The notes beneath the pieces were generated by a model that had not been told where the DNA came from, made no database searches, and saw only the letters and a list, made by a program, of their open reading frames with translations. A stretch of DNA of 22,306 bases, taken from a virus. Of this stretch, positions 12,719-20,280 are shown in pieces. A program made the translations under genes and the position numbers. The stretch is from positions 1-22,306 of IMG/VR virus record IMGVR_UViG_3300030110_000419. The stretch is one strand, 5' to 3'. Each line of letters opens with the position of its first letter. Within the stretch, counting starts at the first letter, position 1.

Positions 12719-14041
12719 ATGCCAGTTTATAATCGGCAATCATTAGCGGATGCACTTTTATATCCTGATAGGTCGGTGAGCTACAGAGGAATGTTAGCTC
12801 CATATTTAAAACGTACAGTTACTGACCCGATTGATGATGTCAGCGAGTATGAGCAAAGAGAATTTGCTATGCCAAGCCTTTTATTTGACCCTTTGCAGGG
12901 TTTGGTTGGTATGGGGCAAATGCTTCGTGGAGAACGCTCTGTAGACCCAAGGGAGATCACCAAGACGGCATTGGATATTGGAATGCTGTCAGCCCCTGTC
13001 GGTGGGCTTCTTGGGGGTGTTCCCAAAGGGGCTGTGCTGGGTGCGAATGTAGGGGGTCGAACATTATTGTATGATGCACCATATTCAAATTACAAAATAG
13101 ATCCTAGTTTGCCAGAGCTTTTAAAAAAAGGAACAACAGTTAAAGAAACGTCTGATTATGTGCCAACTAAAATAATATCTCCAGAAGACCTTGCAAGCGA
13201 AGGGTATCTTTTAAATTTAGTGGGCGATAGAACAGGCGTTGGAAAAATTACCCAATTACTAGGAGAAGATTTAAACGTCCCTATACCACTAGATGGTGGT
13301 ATGGGATATATGCGTGGCAAAGGTACAGGCGCATGGGCATCTGATCCAAATGTTATTAGATCATTAAGTAAAAAAGTGCAATCGGCAGAGGGTAAACCTG
13401 TATATGGCACTTATAGTGCTATGAGTGGCACAGCTTCAGATTTTGCAAATATGACAAGAAATGTTGCTTTACGAAATTTCGATCCTAAAGATTTGCGTAA
13501 AAAAGATATTAAAAATTTTAATGAAAGATTTAAAAAACAAAAAGAATCTGAAAAATTGACAAAGGATTTTCCTGGGCTAGATTCGCCAGAACTTGATGTT
13601 TGGTTAAACAAGTCTGGGACAAGAAGGGCTGCTTTATTTAAATTTATGGATAAAGCTGAGTGGCGAGATAAAGGGTTTCCAAACATTACGCAAGCAAGGT
13701 ACGCTATCCAAGACCCATTGCTCAGAAATTTGCCTTCTGGCGTTGAGCAATATGGAGGGCAATCTATAGCAAGAATGGATGCTTCTGGAATACAAAAACC
13801 AACAAGTGAGTTAAGTATGCCACATGGCACATATTCTGTTGACCTTGGTGGAAATTATCTTGGGGGGCTAAAAAAAGCGGTTCCACGAAGCGTTTTGTTT
13901 CCAGAATGGTATAATTTGCGAAGACAAAGTGGTTCGCCAATGGCTAGTGACAATAGAGCGTTTCAAATGACTCCTGTTTTGCAACCTACTAATGATGAAT
14001 GGTTGTCAGGCGTAATGAAGTTTTTAGAATCTAATCAATAG
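12719..14041 (+). CDS. Polyvalent-protein-like domain protein, probable internal virion protein
   Basis: At 440 aa the N-terminal part includes LADALLYPDRSVSYRGMLAPY and a hydrophobic Gly-rich stretch (about residues 87-112: LDIGMLSAPVGGLLGG, then AVLGANVGG). From about residue 165 a distinctive domain begins: GDRTGVG, then PLDGGMGYMR and GAWASDPNVI. Later landmarks are GTYSAMSG, WLNKSG..RRAALFKFMDKAEWRDKGFP, GTYSVDLGGNYLGGLKKAVPR and FPEWYNLRR. This succession of 'GDRTgvG...GGxxyM...AWAS...YSAM...FP' motifs is found in domains of large phage and mobile-element polyvalent proteins. No catalytic residues are recognised. Position between adaptor and gp10-like tail gene suggests a virion or ejected protein. 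Its last 11 bp overlap the opposing gene. Confidence 0.68.
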   Translation: MPVYNRQSLADALLYPDRSVSYRGMLAPYLKRTVTDPIDDVSEYEQREFAMPSLLFDPLQGLVGMGQMLRGERSVDPREITKTALDIGMLSAPVGGLLGGVPKGAVLGANVGGRTLLYDAPYSNYKIDPSLPELLKKGTTVKETSDYVPTKIISPEDLASEGYLLNLVGDRTGVGKITQLLGEDLNVPIPLDGGMGYMRGKGTGAWASDPNVIRSLSKKVQSAEGKPVYGTYSAMSGTASDFANMTRNVALRNFDPKDLRKKDIKNFNERFKKQKESEKLTKDFPGLDSPELDVWLNKSGTRRAALFKFMDKAEWRDKGFPNITQARYAIQDPLLRNLPSGVEQYGGQSIARMDASGIQKPTSELSMPHGTYSVDLGGNYLGGLKKAVPRSVLFPEWYNLRRQSGSPMASDNRAFQMTPVLQPTNDEWLSGVMKFLESNQ

Positions 14042-14249
14042 CAATAAATTCTGAGTCGCCAAGGTAATCTTCTCGACACACTTGGTGTAAATTAAAAAGG
14101 CGTGATTGTTCGCTTAATAAAAAATTTTTGGCACTATCAGGAAGTTCGGCAAAGCACGTTGACTCATAAGTATTTAAAGCATTATAAGCAAGGCGTTCTA
14201 GTGTGTTGTAAATGTTAGAAATAGCTTTTTCTTGATCTTGAACAAACAT
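14031..14249 (-). CDS. Minus-strand small hypothetical protein inside the late operon
   Basis: A 72-aa protein whose start at 14249 has an ideal site on the minus strand, AAGGAG (complement of 14258-14263), 8 nt upstream. The sequence is helical and acidic (DQEKAISNIYNTLERLAYNALNTYES, then ELPDSAKNFLLSEQSRLF) with two Cys and no membrane segment. It is convergent with the 12719 gene, overlapping its last 11 bp, and is read from the intergenic region at 14250-14355, where a TATAAT lies on its strand. An isolated reversed gene in a virion cluster usually marks a later insertion with its own expression. Its transcript would run antisense into the 12719 gene, since no minus-strand terminator is visible. 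No family recognised. Confidence 0.72.
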   Translation of the reverse strand: MFVQDQEKAISNIYNTLERLAYNALNTYESTCFAELPDSAKNFLLSEQSRLFNLHQVCREDYLGDSEFIAID

Positions 14250-14251
14250 TA

Positions 14252-14280
14252 TTGTTTCTCCTTCAAAGTTAAATATTATA
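14252..14280. promoter_or_regulatory. Probable bidirectional promoter region
   Basis: On the minus strand TATAAT (complement of 14275-14280) precedes the AAGGAG of the 14031-14249 gene by about 12 nt. On the plus strand TTGTTT (14252-14257), a 16-bp spacer and TATTAT (14274-14279) could start transcription near 14287 toward the 14356 gene. The rest of 14281-14355 is very AT-rich and holds no gene that I trust. Both calls rest on consensus matching only. Confidence 0.4.
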
Positions 14281-14355
14281 CAAAATTTTTAAACAATTTA
14301 AAACAAAAAAGTGATAGCACATGAGCAATAAAAAAAATCAAATTAGAGGGAAATA

Positions 14356-15867
14356 ATGAGGCAAGCACAAGGCACAGCAATCCCTGCTCCTATAGGCGGT
14401 TGGAATACTCGTGATGCAGTAGACATGATGGGGCCAGCAGATGCTATTATTCTTGATAATTTCTTTCCTGATGAAAGTGAGGTAAGATTAAGAAAGGGCA
14501 GTGCATCCCATGCGACAGGGTTAACTGATGCAGTTGAGTCAATCATGCCTTACAAATCAGGTTCAGCAAGTAAATTGTTTGCGGCTACCAGTGGGGGCAA
14601 TGTTTACGATGTTACAAGTTCGGGGGCTGTAGGATCAGCCGCAATTTCCAGTTTATCTAATGGTCAATTTCAATATGTAAACTTTGGAACAAGTGGTGGT
14701 AATTTTTTGTGGATTTGCAATGGTGCGGATTCTCCCAGACATTTTAATGGCACATCATGGGCAACACCTTCTATTTCTGGAGTTACAGGTTCAACAATTG
14801 TTAATGTAACAGCGCATAAAACAAGGTTATTTTTTGTTTTAATTAACAGTTTAAAATTTGGTTATTTGCCTGTTGCAAGTGTAGCTGGAACAGTAGCAAC
14901 TTTTGATTTAGCTTCTATTGCTCAAAAAGGTGGATCATTGCAAGCCATAGGCACTTGGACGAGAGATGGCGGTGATGGTTCTGATGATTTAGCTGTATTT
15001 CTTACAAGTGAAGGCGAGGCAATTGTTTATGCAGGAACAAATCCTGGAAGTGCAGATGCTTGGAATTTAGTCGGTGTTTTTAATATTGGCAGACCAATTG
15101 GCAGAAGATGCGTTGAAAAAGTTGGGGCTGATTTAATTGTTACAACAGAAAATGGTTTTTTGCCTTTATCAAAAATTTTACCATTAGGGTTAAGTGCGCC
15201 AAGTGCGGCTATATCGGATAAAATATCAGGTTCAGTAAAAGAAGCTGCAAGAAATTTTAAAGGCACGTTTGGATGGCAGAGTATATTATATCCAAAAGGT
15301 GGTTTTGGTTTGTTTAATGTCCCAAATTCTACAGTTAGAGATTATCACCAATATGTAGTTAATTTAACGACAGGTTCATGGTGTCGGTTTACAGGTATGA
15401 ATGGAAATGCTTGGGGCGTTCACGAAGGTGATTTATATTTTGGTGGAGCAGGGATAGTATATAAGGCAGATACAGGTGCAAATGACGCTGGAACCGCCAT
15501 AGAAGGCAGTGGGAAGACTTCTTTTCAATACTTTGGTGGTAGGGGCATTTTAAAACAATTCACCCTTATACGGCCAATTATCGCCTCTGATGGCGCATTG
15601 CCTGTTAGTATAGGTTTTGATGTAGACTTTAAAGACGGCACAAGTATTTTTACACCAAGCTCTGTATCAAGTGAGGGAGCCGAATGGGACGTTGCAACAT
15701 GGGATGTTTCGGCATGGGCTTCTGATTCGGAGCCTATTCAAACATGGCGCAGTGTTACAGGCGTTGGATATAATGCGGCAATTAGGATAAGAACATCAAC
15801 AACAAATCAAGGTGTGACATGGCACGCTGTAGATGTTCAATATAAAAATGGCACTGGACTTAGATAA
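14356..15867 (+). CDS. P22 gp10-like tail/DNA-stabilisation protein
   Basis: A 503-aa protein that opens with GTAIPAPIGGWNTRDAVDMMGPADAIILDNFFPDE and RLRKGSASHATG, the signature of the family often annotated as packaged-DNA stabilisation protein gp10 or tail nozzle in P22-like and many alphaproteobacterial podophages. The remainder is a beta-rich, repetitive (propeller-like) sequence with units such as KLFAATSGGNVYDVTSSG and FLWICNGADSPRHFNGTSW, and a C-terminal part ending WHAVDVQYKNG. It would plug the portal channel after packaging and form the short tail tube. It has an AGAGGG site 5 nt before the ATG and probably its own promoter. The 12719 gene and the inverted gene separate it from the adaptor. 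P22 gp10 is 472 aa, a similar length. Confidence 0.86.
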   Translation: MRQAQGTAIPAPIGGWNTRDAVDMMGPADAIILDNFFPDESEVRLRKGSASHATGLTDAVESIMPYKSGSASKLFAATSGGNVYDVTSSGAVGSAAISSLSNGQFQYVNFGTSGGNFLWICNGADSPRHFNGTSWATPSISGVTGSTIVNVTAHKTRLFFVLINSLKFGYLPVASVAGTVATFDLASIAQKGGSLQAIGTWTRDGGDGSDDLAVFLTSEGEAIVYAGTNPGSADAWNLVGVFNIGRPIGRRCVEKVGADLIVTTENGFLPLSKILPLGLSAPSAAISDKISGSVKEAARNFKGTFGWQSILYPKGGFGLFNVPNSTVRDYHQYVVNLTTGSWCRFTGMNGNAWGVHEGDLYFGGAGIVYKADTGANDAGTAIEGSGKTSFQYFGGRGILKQFTLIRPIIASDGALPVSIGFDVDFKDGTSIFTPSSVSSEGAEWDVATWDVSAWASDSEPIQTWRSVTGVGYNAAIRIRTSTTNQGVTWHAVDVQYKNGTGLR

Positions 15868-16186
15868 TGCGTGGCCTCTCTTAGAAGAGGCAGCTCAAAT
15901 GGGCGATGGCATAAAATACGCAGAAGTTAAAGAAGCATTAAATAATGGAGAGTTTGCTTTTTTTAGCAGAGAACATAGTGCCGCAATTACCGCGTCTGAT
16001 GGAGACACTTTAAGAATAGGTTTAGCTGGTGGCGATCTTAATGAGTTGTTTGAAATAGAAAAAGAAATTACAAATTATGCTATTACTAATGGATATAAAA
16101 GAGTAGAAATAATGGGCAGACCTGGTTGGGAAAAAGCCTTGAAAGGATATGATAAAGTGGCTGTTTTATTAAGGAGAGAATTATGA
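15848..16186 (+). CDS. Small GNAT-like phage protein
   Basis: A 112-aa protein beginning MALDLDNAWPLLEEAA from the ATG at 15848; an in-frame ATG at 15833 is possible, and neither has a clear ribosome site, so coupling to the overlapping upstream gene is likely. The C-terminal half has EIEKEITNYAITNGYKRVEIMGRPGWEKALKGYDKVAVLL, a 'eae.~A.~~Gc~rvei.GRpGWe+.L.GY' pattern found in small acetyltransferase-like proteins of tail regions in many phages. The acetyl-CoA pyrophosphate loop is not evident, so catalysis is doubtful. It overlaps the next gene by ATGA. The family is recurrent next to gp10-like genes; its function is unsettled. Confidence 0.7.
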   Translation: MALDLDNAWPLLEEAAQMGDGIKYAEVKEALNNGEFAFFSREHSAAITASDGDTLRIGLAGGDLNELFEIEKEITNYAITNGYKRVEIMGRPGWEKALKGYDKVAVLLRREL

Positions 16187-17160
16187 GTTTCATTAAAAAT
16201 TTGTTTTCATCACCAACTCCTCCCCCTGCGCCTAATCCGCAATCGTTAATTGGAGCGCAAGGAGCTTCTAATGAGGCCGTTGCAAGATTAAATGCACGAT
16301 TAAACAGAATGGATACTTACACTCCATTTGGGTCTGTAACGTACACAGATATGGGTGACGATCGAACTCGTGTAGATCAAACTTTGTCTCCTACTTCACA
16401 AGCTCTTTATGACCAACAAATGGGCATTGGTGGCAATATGTTGGGTTTAGCAGAAGGTGCTATAAGTCAATTTCCAACAGAAGCCTTTTCTTTAGAAGGT
16501 GCGCCAGCGTATCAAACAGGGATAGACTATTCGGGGTTGCAAGCAATTCCAGGTCAAGGCGATTTTGCAAGCGCAAGCCAGTTAGCTTCAGATGCAGCTT
16601 TTAATAGAGTTATGGATCGTTTGAACCCTCAGTTTGATTTGCAACAAGAAGCATTAGAAACCCAACTTGCAAATCAAGGAATAGGTAGAGGCAGTGAAGC
16701 GTACACAAGAGCAATGGATGAATTTGCAAGACGTAGGAGTGACGCTGGTATAGCAGCAGGGTACGATGCTATTTCTGCTGGAGAAGCTATGCGTCAAGGA
16801 TTATTTGCTAATGCTTTACAAACAAGGGGGCAACAATTAGGAGAGCGTACATTTGATATGAACGCAATCAACCAAGCCCGACAGCAATATTTAAACGAAC
16901 AACTTATGGGGCGTAATCAACAAATTAATGAATTGGCGGCTTTGCTTCAAGGTGGCCCAGCAATACAAGGGCCAACTCCAATGAGTGGGGGGCAAGTAAA
17001 TGTTGCTCCTACAGATGTGTCAGGGGCTTATGGTTTAGCATCAGGCATAAATCAAAGTAATTATGCCAACCAAATGGCAGCTCAAAATGCGGCAATGGGC
17101 GGTTTAGCTAATCTTGGCGGTATAGGGTTAGTTGGCGCAATGGGAGGGTTTAAGCCATGA
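16183..17160 (+). CDS. Probable ejection / internal virion protein (325 aa)
   Basis: The N-terminal PTPPPAPNPQSLIGAQGASNEAVARLNARLNRMDTYTPFGS (broken by short linkers) is the hallmark of a protein family near podophage tails: a Pro-rich start, then 'anvarLNrvnqyTPyGS'. The centre (FNRVMDRLNPQFDLQQEALETQLANQGIGRGSEAYTRAMDEF) is a helical segment with a conserved LxxrLANqGixpGseAY element. The last 90 residues are Gln/Asn/Ala/Gly rich and end with a hydrophobic Gly stretch (LANLGGIGLVGAMGGF) that could enter a membrane. By analogy with P22 gp7/gp16/gp20 it would be ejected with DNA to build a channel. It has ATGA overlaps at both ends. Confidence 0.78.
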   Translation: MSFIKNLFSSPTPPPAPNPQSLIGAQGASNEAVARLNARLNRMDTYTPFGSVTYTDMGDDRTRVDQTLSPTSQALYDQQMGIGGNMLGLAEGAISQFPTEAFSLEGAPAYQTGIDYSGLQAIPGQGDFASASQLASDAAFNRVMDRLNPQFDLQQEALETQLANQGIGRGSEAYTRAMDEFARRRSDAGIAAGYDAISAGEAMRQGLFANALQTRGQQLGERTFDMNAINQARQQYLNEQLMGRNQQINELAALLQGGPAIQGPTPMSGGQVNVAPTDVSGAYGLASGINQSNYANQMAAQNAAMGGLANLGGIGLVGAMGGFKP

Positions 17161-18401
17161 CACCATCTTCAAGACGTATGTTAGCGTCAATGTTGCTAGG
17201 TAATGCACGGCAACCTGTTCAGCATCCTTTGCAAGCAATATCTAATCTTGCAAATACCTATTTTGGTTATAAATCATTGGGTGAGGCTGATAAAGCAGAA
17301 AAAGCTAAAAAAGCTAAAAAAGCAGAAATTATGGGAAGAGCTTTAAGTCAATTGCAACCCACAAAGGTAATGGTAGGTTCTGATGCACCACTAATTAATG
17401 CAGTGCCTAAATATGAAACAAAAGAAGGAAATATGTCTGGAGCAATTCAAACGCTTGCAAGTCTTCCAGAAACAGCAGATTTAGCCTTCCAATTACAAAT
17501 GAAAAATATAGCTAATAAAAATGCTCTTGCACAAGCACTAGCAATGAGAGAAATAACTCTAGGAGATAAAAGGGATGAATTAAAGCTAAAAAATACGTAT
17601 GGACAAGAAAAAGATGTAAATAGAGAGTTAATAAAGCTGAATATACAAAGAAACGCAGTGGGGCTACCTGCTCTTACGCGTTCCGATTTTAATGCTATGA
17701 CAACTGCTTCTCCAAATGTTTCTTCAAATGGTTCTTTAAATATTCCTATAACAAGTGGTTCCACAAAACCTCCAACAAGTGGTTCCCCAAAACCTCCAAC
17801 ATTAGCTGAAGTTAAATCAGATTTAGCCGTAAAAACAGCAGGAAAAGTGGCAGAAGCACAATCATTAGCAAAATTAAAAATTAAAAGAGAAGGAGAAAAA
17901 CCTGGGAAACTAAGGTTTATACAAAGTAAAATTGATGCTATACCCGCTATTGAAAAAAATATGAAAAAATTAATTAAAGAAACTCAATCTGCTTTTGTTA
18001 GTGGGAGAACAGGAGTAGTAGGAAGGGTAGTATCCCCAGGTGGAGATCAAGCAAAACTTGACCAAACAGTTCTTCAATTTAAAGGGCTTGTTGGGTTAGA
18101 TAAATTATTAGCTATAAAAGCCCAAGGCGGAACATTAGGTGCATTGAGTGAATCAGAAATGGAATTGTTAACTTCTACAATAGGAAGTTTAGACACGATT
18201 ACAGACATGGACACATTAAGAGAAAACGTAAAAGAAGCTGTTAGGCTTTATAAAAAAGGAATCAGTGGAGAAATAGAATCCTTTAAAGAAATTTATAAAG
18301 AAGCACCTTTTAAAAATACAGGATTACTGACAATAAAAAATGCAGGTTCTGGAATTTCTCAAAAAGCTCAAGAATTAATAGAACAATACACTACAAATTA
18401 G
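17157..18401 (+). CDS. Probable ejection / internal virion protein (414 aa)
   Basis: A 414-aa helical, charged, low-Cys protein. The N-terminal region (LGNARQPVQHPLQAISNLANTYFGY) precedes a short Lys/Ala repeat (AEKAKKAKKAE). A helical domain (FQLQMKNIANKNALAQALAMR) leads into a Ser/Pro/Thr linker with a 24-bp duplication. The C-terminal domain (from about residue 245) is conserved-looking: KLDQTVLQFKGLVGLDKLLAIKAQGGTLGALSESEMELLTSTIGSLD, then REAVR-type helices. The 'GalSexEmelL...ig.ld' element is common in phage ejection proteins. It sits between two other ejection candidates, with ATGA overlap upstream and 10 bp spacing downstream, so the three probably act as a set. Confidence 0.75.
   Translation: MTPSSRRMLASMLLGNARQPVQHPLQAISNLANTYFGYKSLGEADKAEKAKKAKKAEIMGRALSQLQPTKVMVGSDAPLINAVPKYETKEGNMSGAIQTLASLPETADLAFQLQMKNIANKNALAQALAMREITLGDKRDELKLKNTYGQEKDVNRELIKLNIQRNAVGLPALTRSDFNAMTTASPNVSSNGSLNIPITSGSTKPPTSGSPKPPTLAEVKSDLAVKTAGKVAEAQSLAKLKIKREGEKPGKLRFIQSKIDAIPAIEKNMKKLIKETQSAFVSGRTGVVGRVVSPGGDQAKLDQTVLQFKGLVGLDKLLAIKAQGGTLGALSESEMELLTSTIGSLDTITDMDTLRENVKEAVRLYKKGISGEIESFKEIYKEAPFKNTGLLTIKNAGSGISQKAQELIEQYTTN
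17751..17798 (+). repeat. 24-bp tandem duplication in the linker of the 414-aa protein
   Basis: Two adjacent 24-bp units (17751-17774 and 17775-17798) differ at one base, changing Thr to Pro (SGSTKPPT versus SGSPKPPT). The near-identity points to a recent duplication in a flexible linker. Confidence 0.9.
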
Positions 18402-18411
18402 GTATAAAGTA

Positions 18412-20259
18412 ATGAATTTAGAAAAAGCAATTCAAGCCTTAAAAAATGCACACGAAGCAGGAGATACAGAAGCGGCTACAATTATTGCTAACGAAATAAA
18501 AAATTTTCAAAGTAAAACAGAAAATTCTGAAACAGAGTATGATTTACAAGATGCAATTGTAGGTGGAATGACTTTTGGGCTTTCAAATAAAGTTGGAGCA
18601 TTAGGTGAAGCTACTGGAGAATTTATTGGAGACGCTTTAAATCCCGAAAAAGAAGCTGATTTTGGGAAATCATATGACAAGTCAATAGAAAGAAAACAAC
18701 AAGCAAGAAGAAATTATCTTAAACAAAATCCATATTTAGGTGGTGGAGCAGAAATAGTAGGGGGCGTTTTTACTGGTGGACCTGTAATTAAAAGTTTGAT
18801 TAAATCAGCCCCAACTACATTAGGTCGAATAGGTCGTGGCATAATAGGAGGAACAGGGTTTGGAGCTTTAGGAGGTTATGGGTTTTCTGAAAAAGAACCA
18901 ATAAAAGAAACATTAAAAGGAGGGGCATTTGGTGGCACTTTAGGAGGGTTTATTCCTGGTGCAACATCAGTAGCAAGCAAAATAGCACAACCAATTTTTT
19001 CAAGATTTAATGTAAGATCACGAGCGCAAAAAAAACTTGCAGAAGCATTAGTTGGAGGTTCTAACCAAGCAGAAAAAAGATTGAATAGATTAGGCCCAGA
19101 TGCAACGATTGCAGACCTTACTCCAGAAACCCAACTTTTAGCTAGAGATGTTAGGGCTACAAGAGTTCCAGGCACTACTATAGCAGATAGAATTTATACA
19201 AGAAGAGCAAGGGCGCAACCTGACAGATTATCAGATGCAGTTGAAAATCATTTAACAAAAACAAATGATGCGTATACAAGAGGAAAACAATTAGTAATAG
19301 CTCGTAAACAAACTGCAAACGAGGCTTATAAAGAAGCAAATAAAGCAATTCCTGAATACTCCAGTGAAAGCATTAAAGAATTAATGGAAAACCCTACAAT
19401 TAAATCTTTAATTAAAAAAATAAAACAAGTTCCAGGGTACAAAGATTTGCCAGACAACCATCCAGAAGTGTTAGATGAAGTCTACAAATTTGTTGGAAAA
19501 CGAGCTAGAAATCCTGGAGATAACCAATATTTAAATCAAAAACTTGCAAACAATTTGCGAGAAGCAATGGTTGAAGAAAATCCAGCTTATGGGAAAGCTC
19601 TGCAACAATTTTCGGATGATATGGGATTAGAGGATGCTCTAAAGTTAGGACGCAATTTTTTAAAAGAAAATCCTAAACGTATAACTGATTTGCTTGATAA
19701 TATGTCAGGCGCAGAAAAAACAGAATACCTTACAGGGGTAGCAGATGCGCTTATTGAAAAAATAGAAAAAGGTGTTAGAGGAAGAGATCGAACAACAGCA
19801 CTATTTGGTTCTCCAAGACAAGAAAAACAATTAGAGCGATTATTTCCTTCACGCAAAAATTTTCTAGAATTTAAAAAAGAAATATTAAGAGAAGCGGAAT
19901 TTGCAGAAACTAAAAAACAAGTTATGTTGGGTTCGCAAACCGCAGACAAACTTGCTGGAGCAAAATCATTAAATGTTACAGATGCTGCTAATGTTGCAAT
20001 TGACGTAGGTCGGGGCGATGCGATTGGTTTAGGAAGGCAAGGAGCGCGGGTTGCAGGAAAAGTTATTAGAAGACCTAATCGTGAAACAGCAAAAGAACTA
20101 GCAAAAATGTTATTTAATCAAGATCGTGATGCTAATATAGAAACTTTAAGAATGCTAAAAGGAAAGCCAGCTTCAGAAGTATTTTTAAATCAACAAAATC
20201 AAAATAGACTTGCATCCGCTTTAATTGCTGGAAGCATAGCAGAAAGAAATCGTAGATAA
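18412..20259 (+). CDS. Large internal virion / DNA-ejection protein (615 aa)
   Basis: This protein starts LEKAIQALKNAHEAGDTEAATIIANEIK (split by residues), the short 'aiqALrnAdaAGDteAA..lA..i' helix pair typical of phage ejection and tail proteins. A region of glycine-zipper character follows (about residues 107-190: YLGGGAEIVGGVF, GRGIIGGTGFGALGGYG, LKGGAFGGTLGGFIPGA), suited to membrane insertion or tight helix packing. The long rest is helical and highly charged, with RATRVPGTTIADRIYTRRARAQ and NQYLNQKLANNLREAM. It would be carried inside the head and pushed into the host envelope, by analogy with P22 gp16/gp20. The ribosome site is weak (TAGG). It is the last of three ejection-type genes before the fibres. 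Confidence 0.78.
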   Translation: MNLEKAIQALKNAHEAGDTEAATIIANEIKNFQSKTENSETEYDLQDAIVGGMTFGLSNKVGALGEATGEFIGDALNPEKEADFGKSYDKSIERKQQARRNYLKQNPYLGGGAEIVGGVFTGGPVIKSLIKSAPTTLGRIGRGIIGGTGFGALGGYGFSEKEPIKETLKGGAFGGTLGGFIPGATSVASKIAQPIFSRFNVRSRAQKKLAEALVGGSNQAEKRLNRLGPDATIADLTPETQLLARDVRATRVPGTTIADRIYTRRARAQPDRLSDAVENHLTKTNDAYTRGKQLVIARKQTANEAYKEANKAIPEYSSESIKELMENPTIKSLIKKIKQVPGYKDLPDNHPEVLDEVYKFVGKRARNPGDNQYLNQKLANNLREAMVEENPAYGKALQQFSDDMGLEDALKLGRNFLKENPKRITDLLDNMSGAEKTEYLTGVADALIEKIEKGVRGRDRTTALFGSPRQEKQLERLFPSRKNFLEFKKEILREAEFAETKKQVMLGSQTADKLAGAKSLNVTDAANVAIDVGRGDAIGLGRQGARVAGKVIRRPNRETAKELAKMLFNQDRDANIETLRMLKGKPASEVFLNQQNQNRLASALIAGSIAERNRR

Positions 20260-20280
20260 AAAAATAAAGGAGTAAAAAAT

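Noticed and set aside
13411-13830. 139-aa minus-strand ORF
   Set aside because: It lies wholly antisense to the 440-aa protein, whose conserved motifs run through this segment.
14321-14356. 11-codon ORF ending in TAATG at the gp10-like start
   Set aside because: It could be a leader peptide because of the overlap, but it has no ribosome site, and AGAGGG already serves the ATG at 14356.
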